The notes beneath the pieces are model-generated. The model had not been told where the DNA came from, did not search any database, and saw only the letters and a list, made by a program, of their open reading frames with translations. From contig CAMYLU010000025.1 in assembly GCA_947259485.1 (NCBI GenBank), positions 1 through 54,626 of the forward strand: DNA of 54,626 nucleotides, in the 5' to 3' direction. Position numbers and translations under genes: made by a program. Source of the stretch: an uncultured Gammaproteobacteria bacterium. Its GTDB lineage: Bacteria > Pseudomonadota > Gammaproteobacteria > GCA-001735895. Positions within the stretch are counted from its first letter, which is position 1; the number at the start of each line of letters is the position of its first letter. This document shows, in pieces, positions 38,466 to 47,034 of this stretch.

Positions 38466-39758
38466 ATGGGGCAACAACACTTAACCGAGCTGCAATTTAG
38501 CTCCCTGGATCTCGACCAACGCCTGCTCGACGCGCTGGGGGAAATCGACCTGCAATATTGCACCCCGATACAGGAGCAGTCGCTACCGCTGCTGCTATCA
38601 GGTAAGGACGTCTCCGGACAGGCACAGACAGGCACCGGGAAAACACTCGCATTCCTGCTCGCCTGTGCGCAGAGGATCCTGCATTCGGACAAGCCGGCCA
38701 CGGTTGCGGGTAAACCGCGAACCCTGATTCTCGCACCGACGCGTGAACTGGCTATCCAGATCCACAAGGATGCGGAGATTCTGTTGCGCAAGCTGCCGCT
38801 CAAGCTGGCCATCTGCTACGGCGGTAAGGCTTACGAGCAGCAGAAGCGGCAATTCGATGAACCGGTCGATTTTCTCATCGGCACACCGGGGCGTTTGATC
38901 GATTTCTTCAAACAGCGACTTTTTGATTTCAAGTCGATTGAGGCAATGGTGCTGGACGAGGCCGATCGCATGTTTGATATGGGATTCATTGCGGATGTGC
39001 GCTTCATGTTGAGACGCCTGCCCCATCCCGAAAAACGTCTCAACATGCTGTTCTCGGCAACCATGGCGCAAAAAGTGATGGAGCTGGCCTATGAACATAT
39101 GAACCAGGCCCAGCTGATTAAAATTGATGCCGACTCACCAACCGTTGATCGTATCGAACAGAGCGTTTACCACCCGGCGAATCACGAAAAGATCCCGCTG
39201 CTGCTGGGCCTGATCCAGAAACTGCAGCCGGAACGCAGCATTATATTTGCCAACACCAAGCACGCCACGATCCGAATCTGGGAGTACCTGCAGGGTAACG
39301 GCATTTCAGCGGCGATAATTTCCGGCGATATTCATCAAAACAAACGCGAGAAGCTGCTAAAGAAATTTCACGACGGTGAGTATTCTATCCTGGTAGCCAC
39401 CGATGTCGCTTCACGCGGGCTGCATATTCCTGACGTCACTCACGTTTTCAATTACGATCTACCCGAGCTGGGTGAAGACTATGTGCATCGGATCGGGCGC
39501 ACCGCGCGGGCGGGCAAATCGGGCTCTGCAATAAGCTTTGCCTGCGAAGATCTCGCGATGAACCTGATTGACATCGAGTCTTATACCCGACGCCCAATTC
39601 CAACCATGTCAATCAACAACGACTTGCTGATCAAACCCAAACCCCCGGTTAAGATGAAAGGCGGACGCTTGAAGCCCAGTGGCAGCAAACCGAAGCGTCC
39701 ACGGCACAAGAACGGACCACCGCGTCACCATCACCAACGCAGAAAAAAGGCGGTATGA
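38466..39758 (+). CDS. rhlB: DEAD-box RNA helicase RhlB
   Basis: RhlB unwinds RNA and in enterics is part of the RNase E degradosome. The 430-residue protein starts at 38466 (MGQQHLTELQFSSL), matching the family start. It has the Q-motif TPIQEQSLPLLL, Walker A AQTGTGKTLAF, PTRELAIQ, TPGRLIDF, DEAD in VLDEADRMFDMG, SAT, and HRIGRTARAG. The C-terminal tail is basic and Pro/His-rich, suited to RNA contact. It is divergent from trxA/rho and overlaps the next gene by 4 bases. Confidence 0.93.
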   Translation: MGQQHLTELQFSSLDLDQRLLDALGEIDLQYCTPIQEQSLPLLLSGKDVSGQAQTGTGKTLAFLLACAQRILHSDKPATVAGKPRTLILAPTRELAIQIHKDAEILLRKLPLKLAICYGGKAYEQQKRQFDEPVDFLIGTPGRLIDFFKQRLFDFKSIEAMVLDEADRMFDMGFIADVRFMLRRLPHPEKRLNMLFSATMAQKVMELAYEHMNQAQLIKIDADSPTVDRIEQSVYHPANHEKIPLLLGLIQKLQPERSIIFANTKHATIRIWEYLQGNGISAAIISGDIHQNKREKLLKKFHDGEYSILVATDVASRGLHIPDVTHVFNYDLPELGEDYVHRIGRTARAGKSGSAISFACEDLAMNLIDIESYTRRPIPTMSINNDLLIKPKPPVKMKGGRLKPSGSKPKRPRHKNGPPRHHHQRRKKAV

Positions 39759-40723
39759 ACAAACAACGCAATGTGTTGCTTCTCGGAGGTAGCGGATTCG
39801 TTGGCAAGCAGCTCGCATTTGCACTTGCCAACCGGGGCTGGTATGTCACCGTGCCCAGTCGACGGCCGCACCGAAATCGATCGCTGCTGGTACATCCCAA
39901 TATACGCCTGCTGGAAGCCAATATCACGGATGAAACTCGTTTGCGAGAACTCTGCGAGGGTCAGCAAATGGTCGTCAACCTGGTGGGTATATTGCACGAA
40001 AGACGCAAGGGAGATTTTCGTCGTTACCATGTCGATTTTATCAAGGCAGTGGTCGAAGCCTGTTGTGAAACCGGTATCAAACGCCTACTCCATATCAGCG
40101 CGCTGGGTGCCGACCAGGCGACTGGCAGTAGCCTTTACCTTCGCTCCAAGGGTGAAGGCGAGAACCTGTTGCACACCTTTGGCCAGCGCGGCCTGCAGGT
40201 AACCAGTTTTCAACCATCGGTCGTATTTGGTAAGGAAGATGATTTTATCAACCGTTTTGCCGGTATTCTGAAATTGTTTTTTGGCTACTTTCCACTTGCT
40301 TGCGCCGACAGCAAACTGGCCCCCGTTTATGTAGGCGACCTGGTCGAACGAATGGTAAACGCGGTCGATGATCGCGAAACTCACGCCAAGCGCTACACGG
40401 TTTGTGGACCAGAGGTTTTTACGTTACGGCAAATCCTCGAGTTAATCATCGACAGCTTACAGCTTCCGGTGCGCGTCTTGCCCCTGGGTAAGGGATTGTC
40501 GCGCATGCAGGCGTTAATCCTGCAAAATCTGCCGGGCAAACTTTTTACCATGGACAACTACCGATCATTACAAACTGACAATATCTGCCCGGACGGCGAC
40601 CTTTGTGAAACCAGCCTGCGCCAGTACCTGCATGGTTTGCCGGCGATGTTTGGTAACAAACGCAACTACGACAGCTTCCGCAAGGATTACCCGCAACCCG
40701 GCAATCCAGAGGATCATCTGTGA
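39755..40723 (+). CDS. NDUFA9-like atypical SDR (NAD-dependent epimerase fold)
   Basis: The 322-residue protein has an N-terminal Rossmann motif LLLGGSGFVGKQLAFALANRG, NLVGILHERRKGDF, the HISALGADQATGSSLYLRSKGEGENLL segment with Tyr and Lys, and QPSVVFGKEDDF. This is the complex I NDUFA9 (39 kDa subunit)-like group, whose bacterial members bind NAD(P)H and probably a quinone or lipid cofactor. It overlaps rhlB and cca by four bases each, a tightly coupled trio. Confidence 0.85.
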   Translation: MNKQRNVLLLGGSGFVGKQLAFALANRGWYVTVPSRRPHRNRSLLVHPNIRLLEANITDETRLRELCEGQQMVVNLVGILHERRKGDFRRYHVDFIKAVVEACCETGIKRLLHISALGADQATGSSLYLRSKGEGENLLHTFGQRGLQVTSFQPSVVFGKEDDFINRFAGILKLFFGYFPLACADSKLAPVYVGDLVERMVNAVDDRETHAKRYTVCGPEVFTLRQILELIIDSLQLPVRVLPLGKGLSRMQALILQNLPGKLFTMDNYRSLQTDNICPDGDLCETSLRQYLHGLPAMFGNKRNYDSFRKDYPQPGNPEDHL

Positions 40724-41958
40724 AAGTATACCGTGTCGGCGGTTGTGTACGCGACCACCTGCTCGGACTGCCCGTTAACGACATAGACTGGGTGGTAACC
40801 GGGGCTACTGCAGAACAAATGCAGGCTGCCGGATACAAGCCGATTGGCAAGGATTTTCCAGTCTTCCTGCACCCCGAAAGCAAACAGGAATATGCGCTGG
40901 CACGCAGCGAACGCAAAACCGGCCCCGGTTACAAGGGATTTGAAATCAACACCGACCCCGCAACCACAATCGAACAGGACTTATTGCGTCGTGATCTGAC
41001 CATCAACGCGATTGCCGAAGATGAGCGGGGAAACCTCGTCGATCCATACGATGGTCAAAGGGACATCGAAAACCGCCTGTTACGGCATGTTTCAGAGGCA
41101 TTTGTCGAAGACCCGGTAAGAGTCCTGCGGGTCGCCCGCTTCGCGGCGCGATTCCATAAATTGGGTTTTAGCGTTGCCGACGAAACTCGCGACCTGATTC
41201 GCCAGATCGGCCAGTCCGGTGAACTCGAAACACTGATCGCCGAGCGGGTATGGTCCGAATTATCGCGCGCACTCGACGAATCCGACCCTGCCGTGTTCTT
41301 CACAACCTTGCGTGATTGTGAGGTCCTGGCAGCGTTATTTCCCGAGATAGATGCTCTGTTCGGGGTGCCGCAAAATGCGAAGTATCACCCCGAGATCGAT
41401 ACCGGTGTGCACCTGATGATGGCGTTGCAGGCAAGTGCGGCACTCGGGCACGATAATGAAACCCGGTTTGCCGTTTTGATGCACGATCTCGGAAAAGCGA
41501 CGACTCCCTCCTCGGTGTTACCGAGTCATCATGGTCACGAAGCGCGTGGTAAGAAACCGGTCAAGGCCTTTTGCAAGCGTTGGCGAGTTCCCAGGGCGCA
41601 CACTGAACTGGCCCTGATTACGACCGAATTTCATCTGCTGGCGCACCGCGCGATGGAACTTAAAGCCTCGACCCTGTTAAAGTTATTTACCCGGGCCGAC
41701 AGCTTGCGCAAACCGGAACGATTTCAAAAAATGCTCGATGCCTGTCGTGCCGATATTCGCGGGCGCGAAGGATCCGAGGAGGATCCATACCCGCAGGCTG
41801 AATACCTGGCGCGACTTGCTGCTAAACTGCGGGATCTTGATATAAGCAGTATCCAGCAACAGGGCCTGGCTGGAAAAGCCATGGGAAAGGCTATACACGA
41901 GGCTCGTTTGCGTTTAATCGAACAGGAAAAAGTGCTAGCGCAGCAGAATTGCGGCTAA
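40720..41958 (+). CDS. cca: CCA-adding tRNA nucleotidyltransferase
   Basis: The enzyme builds and repairs the CCA end of tRNAs. The 412-residue protein starts with GTG and has GGCVRDHLLGLPVNDIDWVVTG with the metal Asp pair, RDLTINAIAEDERGNLVDPYDGQ, RVLRVARFAARF, and a C-terminal HD phosphohydrolase domain (VLMHDLGKATTP). This is the long gammaproteobacterial class with phosphodiesterase activity. Its last 24 bases overlap the VanZ-like gene on the other strand. Confidence 0.97.
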   Translation: MKVYRVGGCVRDHLLGLPVNDIDWVVTGATAEQMQAAGYKPIGKDFPVFLHPESKQEYALARSERKTGPGYKGFEINTDPATTIEQDLLRRDLTINAIAEDERGNLVDPYDGQRDIENRLLRHVSEAFVEDPVRVLRVARFAARFHKLGFSVADETRDLIRQIGQSGELETLIAERVWSELSRALDESDPAVFFTTLRDCEVLAALFPEIDALFGVPQNAKYHPEIDTGVHLMMALQASAALGHDNETRFAVLMHDLGKATTPSSVLPSHHGHEARGKKPVKAFCKRWRVPRAHTELALITTEFHLLAHRAMELKASTLLKLFTRADSLRKPERFQKMLDACRADIRGREGSEEDPYPQAEYLARLAAKLRDLDISSIQQQGLAGKAMGKAIHEARLRLIEQEKVLAQQNCG

Positions 41959-42354
41959 CCGGGTATCGACGAACCTCAGTAACCGCGGTAGCGGTGAAAA
42001 ATAAAGCAGGATTCCAGCAACAACGCCAGCGCCATTGGCCAGGACATCGCCCCACTCCGGGTAACGATACACGGTCATTCCCTGCAAAAGCTCGATTAAC
42101 ATTCCGTATCCAACCAGGCCGATCACGATCCAGCCCAATGAAATCCGATTAACCGCCAACAGGCTGAACCAGCCTGACAGGATAAAATAGGTCACCAGGT
42201 GTGACAGCTTGTCACTGACCCCGATATCGGGTGACGGCATCAAAGAAAGCACGGCAACGCCAAGCAGCATCAACGCACCGATAAAATACCAGGCTTTGAC
42301 GAGTTTCAGCGACGGCATCGACTTCGATAGCGGATTATCACCCGATTGCGTCAT
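41935..42354 (-). CDS. VanZ-like membrane protein
   Basis: The 139-residue protein has four predicted helices: YFIGALMLLGVAVLSLMP, LVTYFILSGWFSLLAV, WIVIGLVGYGMLIELLQGM and GAGVVAGILLYFSP. The DKLSHLVTYFILS and LIELLQG strings fit VanZ-like proteins, whose general function is unknown. It lies 10 bases after uppP in a minus-strand run. Its C-terminus is antisense to the cca end. Confidence 0.78.
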   Translation of the reverse strand: MTQSGDNPLSKSMPSLKLVKAWYFIGALMLLGVAVLSLMPSPDIGVSDKLSHLVTYFILSGWFSLLAVNRISLGWIVIGLVGYGMLIELLQGMTVYRYPEWGDVLANGAGVVAGILLYFSPLPRLLRFVDTRLAAILLR

Positions 42355-42364
42355 TTAGGCTTTT

Positions 42365-43162
42365 TCAGCTCAGCAGCGCGAGAATCACCAGGCCGAGCAA
42401 TACCCGGTAAATAACAAACGGCAGCATACCAACTCGATCGATGAGACGCAGGAAATAGTGAATACAGAGCCCGGCACTGATCGCCGATAACAGCACGCCC
42501 AGCAGCAGGTCATCCCACCCGATCGGGCTGACCTCGGTTACCATGCGCACTGTCTGTAGTGCCCCACTGGCAAAAATTACCGGGATCGCCAGCAGAAAGG
42601 AAAAACGCGCCGCCGCCTTGCGGGTAAGTCCGAGAAACAATCCCAGCGTGATCGTAATACCGGAGCGCGATACGCCCGGGATCAACGCGAGCACCTGGAA
42701 GCAGCCGATGATTAGAACATCTTTAAGATTCAACTGGAATTCGTTTCGAGTGCGCCGCGCATTCGCGTCTGCATACCATAATACCAGGCCGAAGATAATC
42801 GAGGCCAGGGCAACGATCCAGGGGCTGCGCAGTTTTTCCTCGATCGGCCCCTGTAACAGGAAACCCACCAGTATCGCCGGCAAGGTCCCGATGATAACCC
42901 ACCAGGCGAGCAAGCTGTCCTGGTCAGCCTCGCCCCCGACAAGCGAACAGGTCCAGGATTTCAGCATGCGCTTTACCTCGACCCGAAAGTAATACAGCAC
43001 TGCAATCAGTGAACCGATGTGGACCGCCACATCGAAAACCAGTCCCTGGTCCGGCCAATTCATCATCTGCGGCACTAACACCAGGTGGGCCGAGCTCGAT
43101 ATCGGTAAAAACTCGGTCAGCCCCTGCATAATCGCCAGGATTATAATTTGCAGATTATCCAT
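42365..43162 (-). CDS. uppP: undecaprenyl-diphosphate phosphatase
   Basis: UppP regenerates the undecaprenyl phosphate carrier for cell-wall and O-antigen units at the inner membrane. I place the start at 43162 (MDNLQIIILAIMQGLTEF), giving 265 residues; the frame is open about 90 codons upstream but that part is antisense-like. Family motifs: GLTEFLPISSSAHLVL and PGVSRSGITI with the catalytic-site residues, among seven or eight helices. The first 8 bases overlap the MidA-like gene. Confidence 0.96.
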   Translation of the reverse strand: MDNLQIIILAIMQGLTEFLPISSSAHLVLVPQMMNWPDQGLVFDVAVHIGSLIAVLYYFRVEVKRMLKSWTCSLVGGEADQDSLLAWWVIIGTLPAILVGFLLQGPIEEKLRSPWIVALASIIFGLVLWYADANARRTRNEFQLNLKDVLIIGCFQVLALIPGVSRSGITITLGLFLGLTRKAAARFSFLLAIPVIFASGALQTVRMVTEVSPIGWDDLLLGVLLSAISAGLCIHYFLRLIDRVGMLPFVIYRVLLGLVILALLS

Positions 43163-44342
43163 GGACGCCCCTGCGCTGCATTGCCGGCATTTCCAGCTCC
43201 AGGTTTTTCTGCATTGCCAACACCTTGAACTTGTCTCCCATTTCCTGTGGCAGGCTGAGCGTTCCAACCTGCTGAGATAACGCCAATTGCGACAGGTTGT
43301 CGCTGCCGTGCGCCCGCCGCTGCGCCTCCTCGAGCAGGCCGTTGGCCAGCAAAAACTGGCCCTGCGTGACCAGGCCTGATAGCACAAATCCGCTTGCTTC
43401 GGCGGCATCGGCACAGGCATCAAAATCGACAAACGCGGTAATGTCCTGCAATCCCGGGTAAACCAGTGGATCGCTGTGCACTCGATGCTGGTAGTGACAG
43501 GTCAGGGTACCGCGAGCACGCATCGGATGGTAATACTGGTCCTGCTCATAACCGTAGTCGATGATTAATACCAGTGCGCGTTTACAGCTTTGCGCAAGCG
43601 CTTTTAGCCAGGGCCCGAAATTCAGGTTCAATTCGCTGCGGTAACCCTCCGCGAAATCTCCGAGGCGTGCCTCTATCGATCTAATCGAGTCAATCACGGC
43701 CTGCTTCGGAGTAAAGCTTTGCCAGGTGAAACCCTGCCCATGGTAACCAATGCCGTGCTCGTGCCACTCTCCCTGCTTTGACAGGATATGCACGGGCATG
43801 GCGTCGAGTACTTCATTGGCGAGCACGATACCATCAAATTCCTGCGGCAGACTGCTTAACCATTCAATTTTGTGAAACAGTTCCGCAGACAGCTCAGCAC
43901 GCAGGTAGTTTTGCTGTCGTTGCTTCAGATCGGCACTGAGGTCGAGTATCTGGTAGTGCTCAAGTGTGGGTAAGGTACTGATTATCTGTGCGCATAACTT
44001 ACCGCTGCCGGCACCAAACTCGAGAATCCGGGCACTACAGCCCTGCGCAATGACGGCAGCCGCCTGTCGTGCCAGGCAAATTCCAAACAACGGCGAGATT
44101 TCCGGGGCGGTTACAAAATCGCCCGGCGCACCGAATTTAGACGCCGCCGCGGAATAATATCCAAGCCCCGGCTCATACAGTGCCATCTGCATATACTCGT
44201 CGAATCCGATAACGCCTCCCCGGGTTTCGATTCGAGCAGCGATGACATCCACCAGGCGGGCACTGTGCGCGATGGCGGCCGCGTCGGGTTGCGGCAACTC
44301 CAGCCCCGGGGAATCATGCCCGGGTAAATGATTCATTGGCAC
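43155..44342 (-). CDS. SAM-dependent methyltransferase, MidA/NDUFAF7-like
   Basis: The 395-residue protein belongs to the family of mitochondrial NDUFAF7, which methylates an Arg of a complex I subunit. Seen: GFDEYMQMALYEPGLGYYSA, FGAPGDFVTAPEISPLFG, the SAM-binding ILEFGAGSGKLC, and VLANEVLDAMPVHIL. The bacterial target is uncertain. Interestingly an NDUFA9-like gene is 3 kb away. It is the first gene of the minus-strand run with uppP and the VanZ-like gene. Confidence 0.88.
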   Translation of the reverse strand: MPMNHLPGHDSPGLELPQPDAAAIAHSARLVDVIAARIETRGGVIGFDEYMQMALYEPGLGYYSAAASKFGAPGDFVTAPEISPLFGICLARQAAAVIAQGCSARILEFGAGSGKLCAQIISTLPTLEHYQILDLSADLKQRQQNYLRAELSAELFHKIEWLSSLPQEFDGIVLANEVLDAMPVHILSKQGEWHEHGIGYHGQGFTWQSFTPKQAVIDSIRSIEARLGDFAEGYRSELNLNFGPWLKALAQSCKRALVLIIDYGYEQDQYYHPMRARGTLTCHYQHRVHSDPLVYPGLQDITAFVDFDACADAAEASGFVLSGLVTQGQFLLANGLLEEAQRRAHGSDNLSQLALSQQVGTLSLPQEMGDKFKVLAMQKNLELEMPAMQRRGVHG

Positions 44343-44417
44343 TCTCTGATTCTCTGCTACGGACTAGCGTCTGCTTACGGGGATGATATGATGACACTTT
44401 TCGCTTTCGCTTGACTG

Positions 44418-45161
44418 ATGTTGTTAACTGATAAATCCGTGCTGGTAACCGGTGCGGCAAATCGCCTCGGTGCGCAGATCGCCCGCACTCTACATCAAAA
44501 CGGGGCAAATCTCATTATCCATTACCGCACTTCGGCAGACGCGGCAGAGGTGCTGGTGACTGAACTCAACCAGTTGCGGGATGACTCGGCAATCGCCCTG
44601 GGTGCTGATTTAAGCTCGGTCACCGAACTCGAAGAGCTTGCCAGCAAGGCTATTAGCGCATTCGATGGCCTGCACATCCTGGTTAATAATGCGTCCAGTT
44701 TTTATCCCACCAGGTTTGGTGAAATTGATCAGCAAGCCTGGGATGATTTAACCGCCAGCAACTATCGAGCACCCCTGTTCCTTGCACAGGCATGCTACCC
44801 GGCACTAAAACAAGGTTCTGGTTGCATTATCAACCTGATTGATATTTACGCCTCACTACCGCTCAAACACCATAGCGTCTACTGCAGCGCCAAGGCGGCC
44901 AACCAGATGCTGGTCAAATCGCTGGCGCTGGAACTCGCACCCGAGGTGCGGGTTAACGGCATTTCCCCGGGTGCAATTCTGTGGCCAACAGGAGAGACCA
45001 ACGACGAACAGAACTATAAAAAGGCACTCTTAGAACAGGTTCCGTTAAAGCGTCGCGGCACACCGCAGGCAATTTCCGAGACCGTGCTATTCCTCGCAAC
45101 CAACGACTATATCACCGGCGAAATAATACGCGTCGACGGTGGTCGCCTGCTGAGCGCCTAG
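44418..45161 (+). CDS. pteridine reductase-like SDR
   Basis: The 247-residue SDR has the motif VTGAANRLGAQIARTLHQ (Arg at the position typical of pteridine reductases), NNASSFYPTRFG, the Asp/Tyr/Lys region in HSVYCSAKAANQML, and ISPGAILWP. It likely reduces dihydrobiopterin or dihydromonapterin-like compounds, as FolM and PTR1 do. The start ATG is at 44418. hisC follows after 4 bases, so they are co-transcribed. Confidence 0.85.
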   Translation: MLLTDKSVLVTGAANRLGAQIARTLHQNGANLIIHYRTSADAAEVLVTELNQLRDDSAIALGADLSSVTELEELASKAISAFDGLHILVNNASSFYPTRFGEIDQQAWDDLTASNYRAPLFLAQACYPALKQGSGCIINLIDIYASLPLKHHSVYCSAKAANQMLVKSLALELAPEVRVNGISPGAILWPTGETNDEQNYKKALLEQVPLKRRGTPQAISETVLFLATNDYITGEIIRVDGGRLLSA

Positions 45162-45165
45162 AAGT

Positions 45166-46224
45166 ATGAGTCGCTACTGGAGCAAATCAATCGCGGGGCT
45201 CGATCCCTACACTCCCGGTGAACAGCCGCAGGATCACGCATACATCAAACTTAACACTAACGAAAATCCCTACCCGCCGTCGCCTGAGATTGCAAAAGTC
45301 ATTCGGGATTACGAGATAGATCAGCTGCGTCGCTACCCCGATCCGGAAAGCATTGCACTTATCAGATCGCTGGCGGCATACCAGGGCGTAGACACGAACC
45401 AGGTTTTCGTCGGTAACGGCTCCGATGAAGTTCTTGCCCATGCTTTCCAGGCATTTTTCCGGCAGGACTACCCGATACTGTTCCCCGACATCAGCTATAG
45501 TTTTTATCCGGTTTACTGCAAGCTGTACCAGATCGATTATCACCAACCCGCGCTCGACGAGGCGTTTTGTATCAATATTCAAGACTACGCTTCGACCAAC
45601 GGCGGCATTATCATTCCCAATCCTAATGCTCCTACCGGAATCGCCATCGAGATCGGGGCAATTCGTGAACTGCTCGCGGATAATCCCGAGTCGGTGGTCA
45701 TTATCGATGAAGCCTACGTCGACTATGGCGCCGAATCAGCCTGCCAGCTGATTCCGGAATTTCCCAACCTGCTGGTGGTGCAGACATTTTCCAAGTCGCG
45801 CAGCCTCGCCGGGTTGAGGCTCGGTTATGCGCTTGGGCACGAAGACCTGATCGAAGCGCTGCAACGGGTAAAGAATTCTTTCAATTCCTATCCGATAAAC
45901 CGTCTCACCAGTGCGATCGCCATGGCAGCAATTGCCGATGAGGACTATTTTCAGGATTGCCGTAAGCGAGTGATCGCAAGCCGCGAACACTTGAGCACTG
46001 AGCTACAACGACTGGGTTTCGAAGTATTTCCATCCAGCAGTAACTTCGTGTTGGTGCGTCATCCTGGGCATGCGGCCGAATCGATTTACTCTGAATTGAA
46101 AGCCAGCGGCATCCTGGTGCGATACTTCAACAAGGCGCGCATCGATAACTGTGTTCGCATTTCGATTGGCAGTGACGACGAATGCAATGCCTTGCTCGCC
46201 GCCCTTTCGGAGATAATTGTTTAA
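45166..46224 (+). CDS. hisC: histidinol-phosphate aminotransferase
   Basis: HisC exchanges the amino group in the eighth step of histidine synthesis. The 352-residue PLP enzyme has KLNTNENPYPPSPEI, RRYPDPESIALIRSLA, GNGSDEVLAHAF, NPNAPTG, and the Schiff-base Lys in QTFSKSRSLAGLRLGYALG. It lies with a pteridine-reductase gene instead of with hisG-hisD. Because relatives can accept other imidazole or aromatic substrates, a side role is possible, but the HisC pattern is strong. Confidence 0.94.
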   Translation: MSRYWSKSIAGLDPYTPGEQPQDHAYIKLNTNENPYPPSPEIAKVIRDYEIDQLRRYPDPESIALIRSLAAYQGVDTNQVFVGNGSDEVLAHAFQAFFRQDYPILFPDISYSFYPVYCKLYQIDYHQPALDEAFCINIQDYASTNGGIIIPNPNAPTGIAIEIGAIRELLADNPESVVIIDEAYVDYGAESACQLIPEFPNLLVVQTFSKSRSLAGLRLGYALGHEDLIEALQRVKNSFNSYPINRLTSAIAMAAIADEDYFQDCRKRVIASREHLSTELQRLGFEVFPSSSNFVLVRHPGHAAESIYSELKASGILVRYFNKARIDNCVRISIGSDDECNALLAALSEIIV

Positions 46225-46280
46225 AAAACAAGTCCGGACTGATAGCAGCACATTCTGTCCGGTACTTCTTCTATTTTATT

Positions 46281-46589
46281 TTACTCTACAGATTCTGACT
46301 GCATTTTTCTTACTTGCTGCTCCCTCTCCTCTCTGACTCTTTGAATGCGTTTGACACGCATTACGCCCCAAAGTATCACAATCAAAATACTTGCCAGCAA
46401 TGACCCATAGGTAATGTAGGGTGAAGCAGACGTTGCCCAGACCACGATCAAACCCATAAAGGCCAGTGCGAATAGGGCCGTAAGAATGCGATCGTCTAAA
46501 TACAGCACACTCCTTTTTTGATAGTTTTGCAGCCCATCTTTTTGCGCCATCTGTATACGCGCAATTCCTTCCTCGGCATTATCACCCAT
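46281..46589 (-). CDS. hypothetical small membrane protein with a basic coiled tail
   Basis: The 102-residue protein has two predicted helices (ILTALFALAFMGLIVVWAT and YGSLLASILIVILWGVM) and a C-terminal Arg/Glu-rich tail (RIQRVREEREQQVRKMQS). N-terminal part is acidic and soluble. I do not recognise a family. It is monocistronic, convergent with hisC. Confidence 0.62.
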   Translation of the reverse strand: MGDNAEEGIARIQMAQKDGLQNYQKRSVLYLDDRILTALFALAFMGLIVVWATSASPYITYGSLLASILIVILWGVMRVKRIQRVREEREQQVRKMQSESVE

Positions 46590-47034
46590 GTCGAACCCTC
46601 CATAAGCTAAACAATGAAACCTACGAATACTATCGTAAGCCTAATCCAGGACCTTTTAGCAAACCAATCAATAAATCATATGCGGCTGATCTGACTATAG
46701 ATTAATCGCAACATTCAAGAATATGAAAAGCAAGCGGCGGTGTCGCGAATGGCGGGCTCTGCAGCGATCCGCTTTTGGGCGTACCATGATTGCCAGCTAT
46801 CGGTAAAGCAGACACTCAGAAATCAAAGATCATGAACGCCCGATTCAGGTCTTGTACCCAGTTCATCGATGCGCGAGGGTTGCCAGAAGACCTTGGCAGA
46901 ATAACACTGCCACGATGTCGACGTCTTCATTGATCGTGCTCACCTTTTCTCACCATCTGTTACCATTAGGGAAACAATACACCTTGTCTCAATCCGGCTG
47001 ACGGGTTGATTTGTAGCAATTTCTGCTCGACCAT
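46590..47034. other. intergenic region upstream of the cyclase gene
   Basis: No gene is visible in 445 bases. Between about 46766 and 46819 it carries a divergent copy of the inverted-end element seen at 27510 (gatccgctttt ... aaagcagacactcag). The sequence nearer the cyclase gene has no clear promoter. Confidence 0.4.

Noticed and set aside
43163-43432. Ninety-codon N-terminal extension of uppP
   Set aside because: The extension is the off-frame shadow of the MidA-like gene, and the ATG at 43162 gives the family length.
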